NCBI RefSeq assembly: GCF_900101505.1
Contig: NZ_FMZI01000003.1
Coordinates: 124,001 to 188,000 of the forward strand
DNA from: Antarctobacter albus
GTDB taxonomy: Bacteria; Pseudomonadota; Alphaproteobacteria; Rhodobacterales; Rhodobacteraceae
Length of the DNA stretch: 64,000 bases
Direction of reading: 5' to 3'
The notes below the pieces were generated by a model that saw only the letters and a list, made by a program, of their open reading frames with translations, searched no databases and was not told the DNA's origin. Of this stretch, positions 35,398 to 42,966 are shown one piece after another; within the stretch, counting starts at the first letter, position 1; every line of letters begins with the position of its first letter. Made by a program: the position numbers and the translations under genes.

Positions 35398-37350
35398 ATG
35401 TCACGTCTCCTTGCCTTGTTGTTGCTGTTCGTCACCGCCCTGCCGGCATTTGCGCAGGAGCGCGGAGCCTCTTTGGCCAAGGCCATGCAATCCATGCGCG
35501 AGGGCAACTGGGCGGCGGCCCGAATCGCGGCGCGCGGCGACGGGCAGGCGGCGGTGGACGTGATCCTCTGGCACGCGCTTCGGGCGGGGCGGGGCGATGC
35601 GCGCGAAGTTCAGGACTTCCTGTCGCGTCACCCGGATTGGCCGGGCCTGCCCTACCTGCGCGAGAAATCCGAACCTGCCATGTCCGAGGCCTCGCTGGAC
35701 GAGATCCGGGCCTTCTTTGCCGACGCGCTGCCGCAGACCGGCAGCGGCGCCTTGTCCCTGGCCAAGGCGCATATGGCGCAAGGCAACGAGGGCGCGGCCC
35801 AGGCTGACATCGTTCTGGCCTGGCGCACGCTGTCGATGACCTCGGACGAACGACGCGCCTTTCTGACCACCTGGGGCGAGATCCTGCGCGACCATCACGA
35901 GGCCCGCCTTGACATGGCGCTGTGGCAGGGGTGGAGCCGCGATGCCGGCCAGATGATGGGTCTTGTCGACGAGGGCTGGCAGGCGCTGGCGCAGGCGCGC
36001 CTGGCGCTGCGATCTTCTGCGCCGGGCGTGGATACGCTGATCGCCAAGGTCCCCGAGGAATTGGCCGATCACCCGGGCCTGGCCTACGAGCGGTTCCTGT
36101 GGCGGGTGCGCAAGCGACGCACCGAAGACGCCATCGAATTGTTGCGTGCGCAGTCGGTCAGCCCGGCGGGGCTGGGCGAGCCTTGGGCTTGGGCGCCCGA
36201 GCGGATCGACCTGGCCCGCGAGCGGATGCGCGCAGGCGCCTATGCCGAAGCCTACGAGATCGCCGCCCGGCACTGGCTGGTCGAAGGCACCGAATTTGCC
36301 GAGCTGGAATGGATCGCGGGCTTTATCGCGCTGCGGTTCCTCGACCGGGCCGACCTGGCCGTGATGCACTTCGAGAATTTCCGCGAGGGGGTCTGGACGC
36401 CGATTTCCGTCGGACGCGGGGGCTATTGGCTGGGCCGTGCCTACGAGGCGGCGGGCGAGGCCGAGAAGGCGAAAGAGGCCTATGCGATCGGGGCCGAGTA
36501 CCAGACGTCATTCTACGGCTTGCTGGCTGCGGAGCGCGCGGGCCTGCCACCGGACCCGACCCTGGCGGGCAACGAGGCCTTTCCGGACTGGCGCCAGGCC
36601 GACTTTACCAAGTCCAGCGTCTTTGAGGCGGCGGTGCTTTTGCTGGCCGCAGGAGAGACCAACCTGGGAGAGCGTTTCCTGACACACCTCGCCGAGTCGC
36701 TGGACCGCGAAGGCATGGGCCGCATGGGTATGATGCTGATGGAGATGAACCGGCCGCATATCCAGGTCATGCTGGGCAAGCGTGCGGCACAGTTCGGCAT
36801 CCAGTTGCCGGGCCCCTACTACGCACTGGATCCGCAGGTGACCGAAGGCGAATACCCCGTACCCAAGGAGTTGGTGCTCTCCATCGCGCGGCGCGAGTCC
36901 GAGTTCGACCCGGGGGTGATTTCCGGGGCCGGTGCGCGCGGTTACATGCAGCTGATGCCCGGTACGGCCAAGCTGGTCTCGGGCCAGCTGGGGCTGGAGT
37001 ACGACCTTGACCGCCTGCTGACCGATCCGGGCTACAACGCCAAGCTGGGCTCGCGCTACCTGGCCGGGCTGTCGGAGCGGTTCGACGGCAACGCGGTGAT
37101 GATGGCGGCGGGTTACAACGCGGGGCCGGGGCGGCCGATCGGCTGGATGGAACGCTTTGGCGATCCCCGCAAAGGCGACATCGACATCATCGACTGGATC
37201 GAGATGATCCCCTTCGACGAGACCCGCAACTACGTCATGCGCGTCACCGAGAGCCTGCCGGTCTACCGCGCGCGGCTGGGCAAGCCGCCGCACCCGGTGC
37301 CCTTCAGCCAGGAACTTGTGGGCGGCACGCTGAAGGCGGTGCTGGACTGA
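35398..37350 (+). CDS. slt: soluble lytic murein transglycosylase
   Basis: Periplasmic Slt70-type enzyme cleaving peptidoglycan to anhydromuropeptides, 650 residues. A signal peptide (1-19, ends AFA) is followed by a long superhelical U/L-type helical domain (about 20-480) and the C-terminal SLT domain. That domain contains catalytic E500 (RRESEFDP), GARGYMQLMPGTA, and MMAAGYNAGPGR followed by ETRNYVMRV. The frame is open far upstream, but ATG 35398 starts exactly at the signal peptide. Confidence 0.95.
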   Translation: MSRLLALLLLFVTALPAFAQERGASLAKAMQSMREGNWAAARIAARGDGQAAVDVILWHALRAGRGDAREVQDFLSRHPDWPGLPYLREKSEPAMSEASLDEIRAFFADALPQTGSGALSLAKAHMAQGNEGAAQADIVLAWRTLSMTSDERRAFLTTWGEILRDHHEARLDMALWQGWSRDAGQMMGLVDEGWQALAQARLALRSSAPGVDTLIAKVPEELADHPGLAYERFLWRVRKRRTEDAIELLRAQSVSPAGLGEPWAWAPERIDLARERMRAGAYAEAYEIAARHWLVEGTEFAELEWIAGFIALRFLDRADLAVMHFENFREGVWTPISVGRGGYWLGRAYEAAGEAEKAKEAYAIGAEYQTSFYGLLAAERAGLPPDPTLAGNEAFPDWRQADFTKSSVFEAAVLLLAAGETNLGERFLTHLAESLDREGMGRMGMMLMEMNRPHIQVMLGKRAAQFGIQLPGPYYALDPQVTEGEYPVPKELVLSIARRESEFDPGVISGAGARGYMQLMPGTAKLVSGQLGLEYDLDRLLTDPGYNAKLGSRYLAGLSERFDGNAVMMAAGYNAGPGRPIGWMERFGDPRKGDIDIIDWIEMIPFDETRNYVMRVTESLPVYRARLGKPPHPVPFSQELVGGTLKAVLD

Positions 37351-37366
37351 CAGGTGCGGCGGGGGC

Positions 37367-37431
37367 AGGGGGCGCTGCCCCCTCTGGACCTGCGGTCCAT
37401 TCACTCCTGAGGTATTTGGAGCCCAAAGAAA
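37367..37431 (+). repeat. composite intergenic repeat, copy F (full form)
   Basis: Hairpin 1, AGGGGGC-GCT-GCCCCCT (37367-37383), precedes hairpin 2, GGACC-TGC-GGTCC (37386-37398). Then come GAGGTATTTGG and CCAAAGAAAC (to 37431). Against copy D, hairpin 2 differs in sequence yet stays paired with the same TGC loop. It lies between convergent slt and the EamA exporter gene. Confidence 0.65.
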
Positions 37432-37453
37432 CACGGCGGGTGCCTTGGGGTCT

Positions 37454-38323
37454 TCAACCCTCTTTCTGACGTGCGCGCCACAGGGTAAAGAGCCCGGCCG
37501 CCACGATCATCCCGGCACCGAAGACCACGTTCCAGCGCAGCGTCTCGCCAAAGACGACCAGCCCCAGGGTGCTGGCAAAGACCAGTTGCAGGTAGGCAAA
37601 GGGCTGAACCGCGCTGGCCTCGGCCACCTCGTAGACGCGGATCATCAGGTAGTGTCCTGCCGCGCCGGTCAGGCACAGGAGGCCCATCCAGGCCCAGTCC
37701 GGTCCGGTCATCGGCACCCAGAACCAGCCCCCGATCGCCGTGGCCACGACGACGCCGGACACGCCGGTGTAAAAGAACGAGGTGGCGGAACTGTCCCCCC
37801 GTGCCACGTAGCGCGTCAGCAATGCGTATAGGGCGAACATCAGCGCCGCCAGCAACGGGATGGCGGCATAGGGTGAAAATACTCCGCCCGAGGGCTGCAG
37901 GATGATGATGACCCCGACAAAGCCCACCGCGATGGCCGTCCAGCGGCGCCAGCCGACGTGTTCGCCCAGCACCGGGCCGGACAGCGCGGCCACAAGCAGC
38001 GGATAGGCGGCAAAGACAGCGTGGCTTTCGACCAGACCGAGGAAGACGAAGGCCAAGACCATCACGTTGATCTCAACCACCAGGAGCGCACCGCGAAAGA
38101 CCTGAAGCCAGGGAAAGGCGCTTTGCGCCGCCGCGCGCAGGCCCCCCGCCTTGCGGCCCGCCACCGTCAACACGAAGGCGGCGAAGAACCAGTAACGGAT
38201 CATCACCACCATCATGACGTTGTATTCCCCCGCCAGGTGGCGCGAAATGCCGTCCTGCAGGGCAAAGACGAAGGTGGTGGCCACCATGAGCCAGATGCCG
38301 AGGCGCGTGTTCTGCTGAGCCAT
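37454..38323 (-). CDS. EamA/DMT-family transporter
   Basis: Inner-membrane drug/metabolite transporter, 289 residues with ten predicted transmembrane helices in two EamA repeats. The second repeat shows AVQPFAYLQLVFASTLGLVVFGE, the usual conserved helix of the family. Members export amino acids, nucleotides or drugs, and specificity cannot be inferred. The start codon follows an upstream region without close neighbours. It is transcribed away from mnmD, which lies further upstream on the same strand, and a separate promoter is likely. Confidence 0.9.
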   Translation of the reverse strand: MAQQNTRLGIWLMVATTFVFALQDGISRHLAGEYNVMMVVMIRYWFFAAFVLTVAGRKAGGLRAAAQSAFPWLQVFRGALLVVEINVMVLAFVFLGLVESHAVFAAYPLLVAALSGPVLGEHVGWRRWTAIAVGFVGVIIILQPSGGVFSPYAAIPLLAALMFALYALLTRYVARGDSSATSFFYTGVSGVVVATAIGGWFWVPMTGPDWAWMGLLCLTGAAGHYLMIRVYEVAEASAVQPFAYLQLVFASTLGLVVFGETLRWNVVFGAGMIVAAGLFTLWRARQKEG

Positions 38324-38375
38324 TGCGATATGTCCGGGGTCGCGCCGTCGCGTGGCATGGCCCCGTCGCGCGGGG

Positions 38376-39050
38376 TCAGCCGGGGACCGGCGGTTTTAGG
38401 GCTGTCGTCATGTGACGTTTCCGGCCATATCCCGCCACGCGTGTGACCTCAAGCCCCGCTGCCGCAAGGGCGCGGCGGACGTGGCCGGCTGCCGTGTAGG
38501 TCGCCGCTGTGGCGCCGGGGGGCATGTGCCGGGCGACCTCTGCCAGCAGATCCGCGTCCCAAAGCTCGGGGTTCTTGGCCGGCGAGAACCCGTCGAGGAA
38601 CCAGGCATCGGCCAGACCGTCCCAGAGCGGCAGGGTTTCACGCGCATCGCCTTGGATCATCTCGAAGTGCAGGTCGGGCAGGTCAAAACGCGCCTGTCCC
38701 CAGTGCGGCGCCAGCGCGCCGGCAAGATCTGCGATCTCCGGGAACCTTGCCTGTGCGCGTGTCATTTCGGCGGGCGACAGGGGGAAGGCCTCGAAGGTGG
38801 TGAAATGCAGGACGCCGGTTTGACCGGAGGCGCGCCAGAGCCGCAGCGCGGCCAGAAGGTTCAGCCCGGTGCCAAACCCCAGCTCCGCGATCCGGAACCC
38901 GTCGCGGAACCGGTCCGGCAGGCCGTTGCCCGACAGGAAGACATGCGCGGTTTCGGCCAGCCCGTTTTCCAGGCTGTAATAGGGATCGTCGAAACGGGTC
39001 GAGACCGGGATCTCGTCCCGCCAGTCCAGATCGCTGCTCTGGTCGGGCAT
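38376..39050 (-). CDS. mnmD: tRNA (5-methylaminomethyl-2-thiouridine)-methyltransferase
   Basis: SAM-dependent methyltransferase equivalent to the N-terminal domain of MnmC, finishing mnm5s2U34 in tRNA, 224 residues. Motifs are the SAM loop ELGFGTGLNLLAA, the acidic ribose site in FTTFEAFPL, and DAWFLDGFSPAKNPELW, diagnostic of MnmD. The longer upstream frame is a shadow; ATG 39050 begins MPDQSSDLDWRDEIPVS as in homologues. The oxidoreductase that completes the MnmC pair is probably the divergent FAD gene 48 bases away. Confidence 0.93.
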   Translation of the reverse strand: MPDQSSDLDWRDEIPVSTRFDDPYYSLENGLAETAHVFLSGNGLPDRFRDGFRIAELGFGTGLNLLAALRLWRASGQTGVLHFTTFEAFPLSPAEMTRAQARFPEIADLAGALAPHWGQARFDLPDLHFEMIQGDARETLPLWDGLADAWFLDGFSPAKNPELWDADLLAEVARHMPPGATAATYTAAGHVRRALAAAGLEVTRVAGYGRKRHMTTALKPPVPG

Positions 39051-39098
39051 GGCATTCTTCCTTATCAACGGGCCGAGTTCTGACGAGGAGGGCAGGCA

Positions 39099-40139
39099 AT
39101 GGCAAGCGTCGAGGTAACGGTGCGCGGGGCGGGGATCTTCGGCCTGTCGGTGGCCTGGGCCTGCACGCGGCGGGGCGCGAAGGTGCGCGTCGTCGACCCC
39201 TATGGCCCGGGGGCCGGGTCGTCGGGCGGGATCGTCGGTGCGCTGGCGCCGCATGTGCCCGAGAACTGGAACGAGAAGAAGGCCTTTCAGCTCGACAGCC
39301 TGCTGATGGCAGAAGGGTTCTGGGCGAGGGTCGGGGAAACCGGCGGCGTCAGTCCCGGCTATACCCGCACCGGCCGGTTGCAGCCGCTTGCGGATGAAGC
39401 CGCCATCGCCCTGGCCCGGACCCGTGCCGAGGGGGCCGAGGCGCTTTGGCAGGGCAGGGCGCATTGGGAGGTGATCCCGGCCGAGGGGCTGTCCGGTCTG
39501 TCACCGCAGACCCCTTCGGGCATGCTGATCCGTGATACCCTGACGGCCCGCATGTGTCCGCGCCGCGCCTGCGCCGCACTGGTGGCGGCGCTGGAAGTGT
39601 CCGGCGTCGAGATCGTGACCGAGGCGCCGGAAGCGGGGGCCGTGGTCTGGGCGACGGGCTGGAGGGGCCTTCACGACCTGACCGAGGCGCTGGGCCGCAA
39701 GGTCGGAGACGGGGTGAAAGGGCAGGCGGTGCTCCTTCGCTACGCGGCACAGGACGATCCGCAGTTGTTCGTCGATGGGCTGCACATCGTCCCGCATGCG
39801 GATGGGACCGTGGCCATCGGCTCGACCTCGGAGCGTGACTTTGACGATCCGCTGTCGGTGGACGATCAGTGCCAGGCGCTGGTCGATCGGGCCTATGTGG
39901 CGGTGCCTGCCCTGCATGGCGCCGCCGTGCTGGAGCGTTGGGCCGGGGTCCGCCCGCGCGCCCGCTCTCGGGCGCCCCTTCTGGGGGCCTGGCCGGGACG
40001 TGCTGGGCATTTCGTGGCCAACGGCGGGTTCAAGATCGGTTTTGGCATGGCGCCCAAGGTGGGCGAGGTCATGGCTGACCTGATGCTGGAGGGGCGCGAT
40101 GCTATCCCGGCAGGTTTCGGTTTCGACGCCCTGCGCTGA
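39099..40139 (+). CDS. FAD-dependent oxidoreductase, MnmC2-like
   Basis: DAO-family flavoprotein, 346 residues. The dinucleotide loop VRGAGIFGLSVAWACTRRG opens the chain, and the C-terminal FAD contact is FVANGGFKIGFGMAPKV. In E. coli the cmnm5U34 oxidase is fused to MnmD; here a DAO protein of suitable size is divergent from mnmD, so it is a strong candidate for the separate MnmC2 enzyme. A D-amino-acid or glycine-oxidase role remains possible. GAGGAGGG precedes ATG 39099. Confidence 0.8.
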   Translation: MASVEVTVRGAGIFGLSVAWACTRRGAKVRVVDPYGPGAGSSGGIVGALAPHVPENWNEKKAFQLDSLLMAEGFWARVGETGGVSPGYTRTGRLQPLADEAAIALARTRAEGAEALWQGRAHWEVIPAEGLSGLSPQTPSGMLIRDTLTARMCPRRACAALVAALEVSGVEIVTEAPEAGAVVWATGWRGLHDLTEALGRKVGDGVKGQAVLLRYAAQDDPQLFVDGLHIVPHADGTVAIGSTSERDFDDPLSVDDQCQALVDRAYVAVPALHGAAVLERWAGVRPRARSRAPLLGAWPGRAGHFVANGGFKIGFGMAPKVGEVMADLMLEGRDAIPAGFGFDALR

Positions 40140-40144
40140 GGATG

Positions 40145-40348
40145 TCAGGCGTCTGCCTGGCGCGGATCGTGGATGCGGCACTTCCAGCTGTGCAGGCGCC
40201 AGCCCGGGTGGCTGTTCGTCCATTTTGCTAGCTCGGCCTGTCCGTGCAGCATGCAGGCCATCAGGCTGACGTCCTGGAAAAGGAAGTGCCGTTCTTCGCA
40301 GTGACCGCGGTCAAGGAGCAGGCAGGTGACAAAGACTAGTTCTATCAT
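40145..40348 (-). CDS. small hypothetical protein
   Basis: A 67-residue protein of unknown function. The start is well supported: minus-strand GGAGG lies seven bases before ATG 40348. The N-terminus is hydrophobic (MIELVFVTCLLL), followed by DRGHCEERHFLFQDVSLMACM and a C-terminal WRLHSWKCRIHDPRQ. Four Cys and several His residues could bind a metal. It is convergent with, and only five bases from the end of, the MnmC2-like gene. Confidence 0.7.
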   Translation of the reverse strand: MIELVFVTCLLLDRGHCEERHFLFQDVSLMACMLHGQAELAKWTNSHPGWRLHSWKCRIHDPRQADA

Positions 40349-40553
40349 GAATGGACCTCCGCTGAAATATGGCGTCGATCCTACGGTTTGGCCCCGGGGG
40401 CATGTCCTGAAGAAGTTCTGAATAATATCTGAAAGTTGCCGCGTCCGCGGCTTCCGTGCCCGCTAGGGTTAAGGGGACACCAAAAGGTACGCGCGACCGT
40501 CGAGGGACGTGCGTGCTATGCGGACGGGACCGGGCGAAGAGCGGCCCTGCGGG

Positions 40554-41039
40554 TCAACGGACCCAGCCCTCGCCCGGCAACCAGCGATAGCCAGCGCGGG
40601 ACTTGCCGTCCGACAAACCCGTTCCGAACCCGAAGGTCACCGTATCCGGATCGCATTCCAGCCGGGCGAGGTCCTTTCCGTCCTTGGAGACGGTCACGCC
40701 GCCAAAGCGTTGCGACGTTTCGGTGTCGCCGACCTGCCGTTCGACCCCGGCGAAGACGGTATAGCGGTATTCTTCGTTGCGAAAACTGGCCTCTTCCCAG
40801 ATGTCCCGTCCGACACCCGGCCAGGGCTGGTAGTCGAGCATGGCATAGGGTTCGAACAGCTCCATCTCAGGGCGCCCAGCAGGGCCAAAGCGATAGACGG
40901 CGGCATCCTGTTCCGCGCAGACCTCGAGGATCTTCGTTGACCCCGCGATACGACACTGGACAAAGGTGGCGTCTGAGGTGGAACAGTCGGCGGCAACCGG
41001 CCCGGCGGCGAGGAGAAACAGGGAAAGACAGCGTATCAT
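40554..41039 (-). CDS. secreted hypothetical protein
   Basis: A 161-residue exported protein with a short signal peptide (1-17, ends AA before DCSTSDATF). The mature part has Cys at the start, in VQCRIAG and VCAEQD, and in LECDPDT, suggesting disulfides, plus a Gly/Trp-rich end (YRWLPGEGWVR). The beta-rich pattern suggests a small periplasmic domain. No family recognised. A strong hairpin (41062-41086) separates it from the MaoC gene upstream, so it is transcribed on its own. Confidence 0.7.
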   Translation of the reverse strand: MIRCLSLFLLAAGPVAADCSTSDATFVQCRIAGSTKILEVCAEQDAAVYRFGPAGRPEMELFEPYAMLDYQPWPGVGRDIWEEASFRNEEYRYTVFAGVERQVGDTETSQRFGGVTVSKDGKDLARLECDPDTVTFGFGTGLSDGKSRAGYRWLPGEGWVR

Positions 41040-41061
41040 GAAAGCCCTCGGGAAAATGAAT

Positions 41062-41086
41062 CGTGCCGGACCATAGGTCCGGCACG
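41062..41086 (-). terminator. strong hairpin terminator after MaoC gene
   Basis: Perfect 11-bp stem, CGTGCCGGACC (41062-41072), loop ATA, GGTCCGGCACG (41076-41086). On the minus strand it is followed by a T-rich run (ATTCATTTTCC). It fits a rho-independent terminator for the MaoC transcript. Confidence 0.75.
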
Positions 41087-41129
41087 CGGGGCGCTCAAGA
41101 CGCGTTCTGATGGCCCGAGGGCCGCCCGA

Positions 41130-41573
41130 TCAGTCGAACTTGCGCGACGGCGCCAACACCTTGGCCTCGCCGATCAGCACCTTCTTGCCATCGACCGAGC
41201 AATGGGTTTCCAGCGTCACGCGGCGCTTGGCGTGGTCGATGTCGATCACCTTGACCTCTGCATAGACCATGTCGCCGGGGCGGACGGGGCCGAGGAATTT
41301 CAGTGTCTGGCCCATGTAGACCGTGCCGTGACCCGGTAGCTGCTCGCCGATGACCGCAGAGATCAGGCCGGCGGTCAGCATCCCGTGGGCGATGCGCCCT
41401 TCGAAGATCGTGTCCTGGGCATAGTCGTCATCCAGGTGCACCGGGTTCCGGTCGGTCGAGACCTCGGCGAACATCTCGATGTCCTGATCCGTCACCTGTT
41501 TGCGCAGGTAGCGGGTCATCCCCATTTCGATGTCTTCGATGCAGATCGTGCCGCGGGGCATATTGTCCAACAT
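41130..41573 (-). CDS. MaoC-like hot-dog hydratase
   Basis: (R)-specific enoyl-CoA-hydratase-type hot-dog protein, 147 residues. The catalytic pair is in the motif STDRNPVHLDDDYAQDTIFEGRIAHGML (Asp and His), the standard MaoC/PhaJ signature. The start is set at ATG 41573, which has GGAGG just before it; earlier in-frame codons lie inside the ribosome binding site. It follows the HAD phosphatase gene on the same strand after about 100 bases. Likely hydrates crotonyl-type CoA esters; the exact acyl chain is unknown. Confidence 0.9.
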   Translation of the reverse strand: MLDNMPRGTICIEDIEMGMTRYLRKQVTDQDIEMFAEVSTDRNPVHLDDDYAQDTIFEGRIAHGMLTAGLISAVIGEQLPGHGTVYMGQTLKFLGPVRPGDMVYAEVKVIDIDHAKRRVTLETHCSVDGKKVLIGEAKVLAPSRKFD

Positions 41574-41677
41574 CCGGCCCTCCATGTGCAAACCGTGCGG
41601 TAATAAATGCGCGGGTTGTCCGCGCTTTCGGTAATTTTATTACTTTGCGGTTGCAGCAAAGGCAAGCAAAATCTGCC

Positions 41678-42550
41678 TCATCGGAGCGTTCCAATGGTGA
41701 AGATTGGATTGATCATTTCCTTTTCGGTATAGGCCTTTAGCGCGTCTGGGTCGGGTTGCTGCGTCGTTTTGGTCTCTGCCCGCGCCAATCCGCCGCTGAT
41801 GAAGAGGGAATCGATATCCTCGCCCATCGCCCCGTCGATGTCGGTATGCGCGCCGTCGCCGATGGCCAGGATGCCCGCGTCCGGTACACCCTTGCGGTGT
41901 TCGGCAAGGCGGCGGCGGGCCAGGTCGTAGATCGGCGGATGCGGTTTGCCGAAATACAGGCTCTCTCCGCCCATCTCGGTATAAAGTTTCGCCAGCGCGC
42001 CCGCACACCATTCCCGCCGCTCGCCCCGGTCGACGACGATGTCGGGATTGGCGCAGAGCAGCTTGATGCCCTTCTGCTTGGCATAGAGGAACTGCGGGCG
42101 GTTCACCTCGGGGTCGGCGTGGGGGTCGAAGGGACCGCAGCAGATGATGCCCTCGGCTTCGTCCAGTTCGACCCGCTCGATCTCGACCGGGTCCTCGATG
42201 ATCTTGAGCGGTTCAAAGAAGGAATGGTCAAAGGCCTGCCCCATGAACCAGACCTTGCGCCCGACGGCGCCGCGGAACATCGCGGCCCGGGCGCTGTCGC
42301 CGGAGGTGGCAATGTCGTCCCAGGCATCCTGAGGCACGCCGAAACGGTCCAGTTGCTTGGCGACCTCGTGACGTGAGCGAGGGGCGTTGGTCACGAGGAT
42401 CACGCAGCCGCCGCGCTGGCGGTAGCCCTGCAGCGCCTCGACGGCCGAGGGGATCGCCTGCACGCCGTTGTGCACGCAACCCCAGAGATCGACGAAGAGC
42501 GCGTCGTAACGGTCGGAGATTTCGGAAAGGGCGGTGATGATCTGGGTCAT
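41678..42550 (-). CDS. HAD-superfamily hydrolase, TIGR01459 type
   Basis: HAD-like phosphatase of 290 residues. Motif I is DALFVDLWGCVHNG: the nucleophile Asp is kept and the second Asp position is Trp-Gly-Cys, as in this subfamily. Motif II is ILVTNAPRSR, and motif III/IV is YFGKPHPPIYDLA with IGDGAHTDIDGAMG. This is the NagD-like class with a C2 cap, probably acting on a small phosphorylated metabolite. ATG 42550 is preferred over an upstream start because GAGGA precedes it and the protein begins MTQIITALSEI as expected. Confidence 0.9.
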   Translation of the reverse strand: MTQIITALSEISDRYDALFVDLWGCVHNGVQAIPSAVEALQGYRQRGGCVILVTNAPRSRHEVAKQLDRFGVPQDAWDDIATSGDSARAAMFRGAVGRKVWFMGQAFDHSFFEPLKIIEDPVEIERVELDEAEGIICCGPFDPHADPEVNRPQFLYAKQKGIKLLCANPDIVVDRGERREWCAGALAKLYTEMGGESLYFGKPHPPIYDLARRRLAEHRKGVPDAGILAIGDGAHTDIDGAMGEDIDSLFISGGLARAETKTTQQPDPDALKAYTEKEMINPIFTIGTLR

Positions 42551-42636
42551 GTCGGCGGGTCCTCGTCGCGCGATTGTCGACCCGCTCATCCCATATACCG
42601 ACCGCTCTGGAAAGGGCCGGGGCCCTCAGGCCCGTT

Positions 42637-42966
42637 TCAGGCCTGCTGGTTCATCCGCTCGACGTGGGCGCGCATTTCCTCGGCGTCCGAACGCGCCTCG
42701 CGCAGGCCCTCCATCGCCGCCGACAGCTCGGCCTCGGTCTGGGCCAGCTGGTTGGTCAGCTCGGCCTCGCGCTGTTGCAGGTAAGTGATGGCCTGGTCGC
42801 GCGTTTCCTCGGCCTCGTGCAGTTCCTGGCTCATCTTTTCCAGCTGGTCCATGTCGGCCTGGCTGACGCGCTTGAACCGATGCACCAGCCAATGGGCGAA
42901 CCAGCCCAGCAGGAAGGCAACGAAGAGGATCGCTGCGGTCGTCACGATGAATTCGGTCCTATTCAT
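42637..42966 (-). CDS. membrane-anchored coiled-coil protein
   Basis: A 109-residue protein. One transmembrane helix (about 5-27) is followed by a continuous charged coiled coil (about 38-105, including LEKMSQELHEAEETRDQ and LRQARSD-like heptads). It overlaps the 3' end of the OmpA-family gene by eight bases (42959-42966), so translation is coupled. A role at the inner membrane beside the OmpA-family protein is plausible. The longer upstream frame overlaps the OmpA gene and is not used. Confidence 0.75.
   Translation of the reverse strand: MNRTEFIVTTAAILFVAFLLGWFAHWLVHRFKRVSQADMDQLEKMSQELHEAEETRDQAITYLQQREAELTNQLAQTEAELSAAMEGLREARSDAEEMRAHVERMNQQA

Noticed and set aside
40436-41041. Plus-strand frames opposite the secreted hypothetical gene
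   Set aside because: The minus-strand frame has a signal peptide and regular Cys placement; the plus-strand frames are Arg/Pro-rich shadows.
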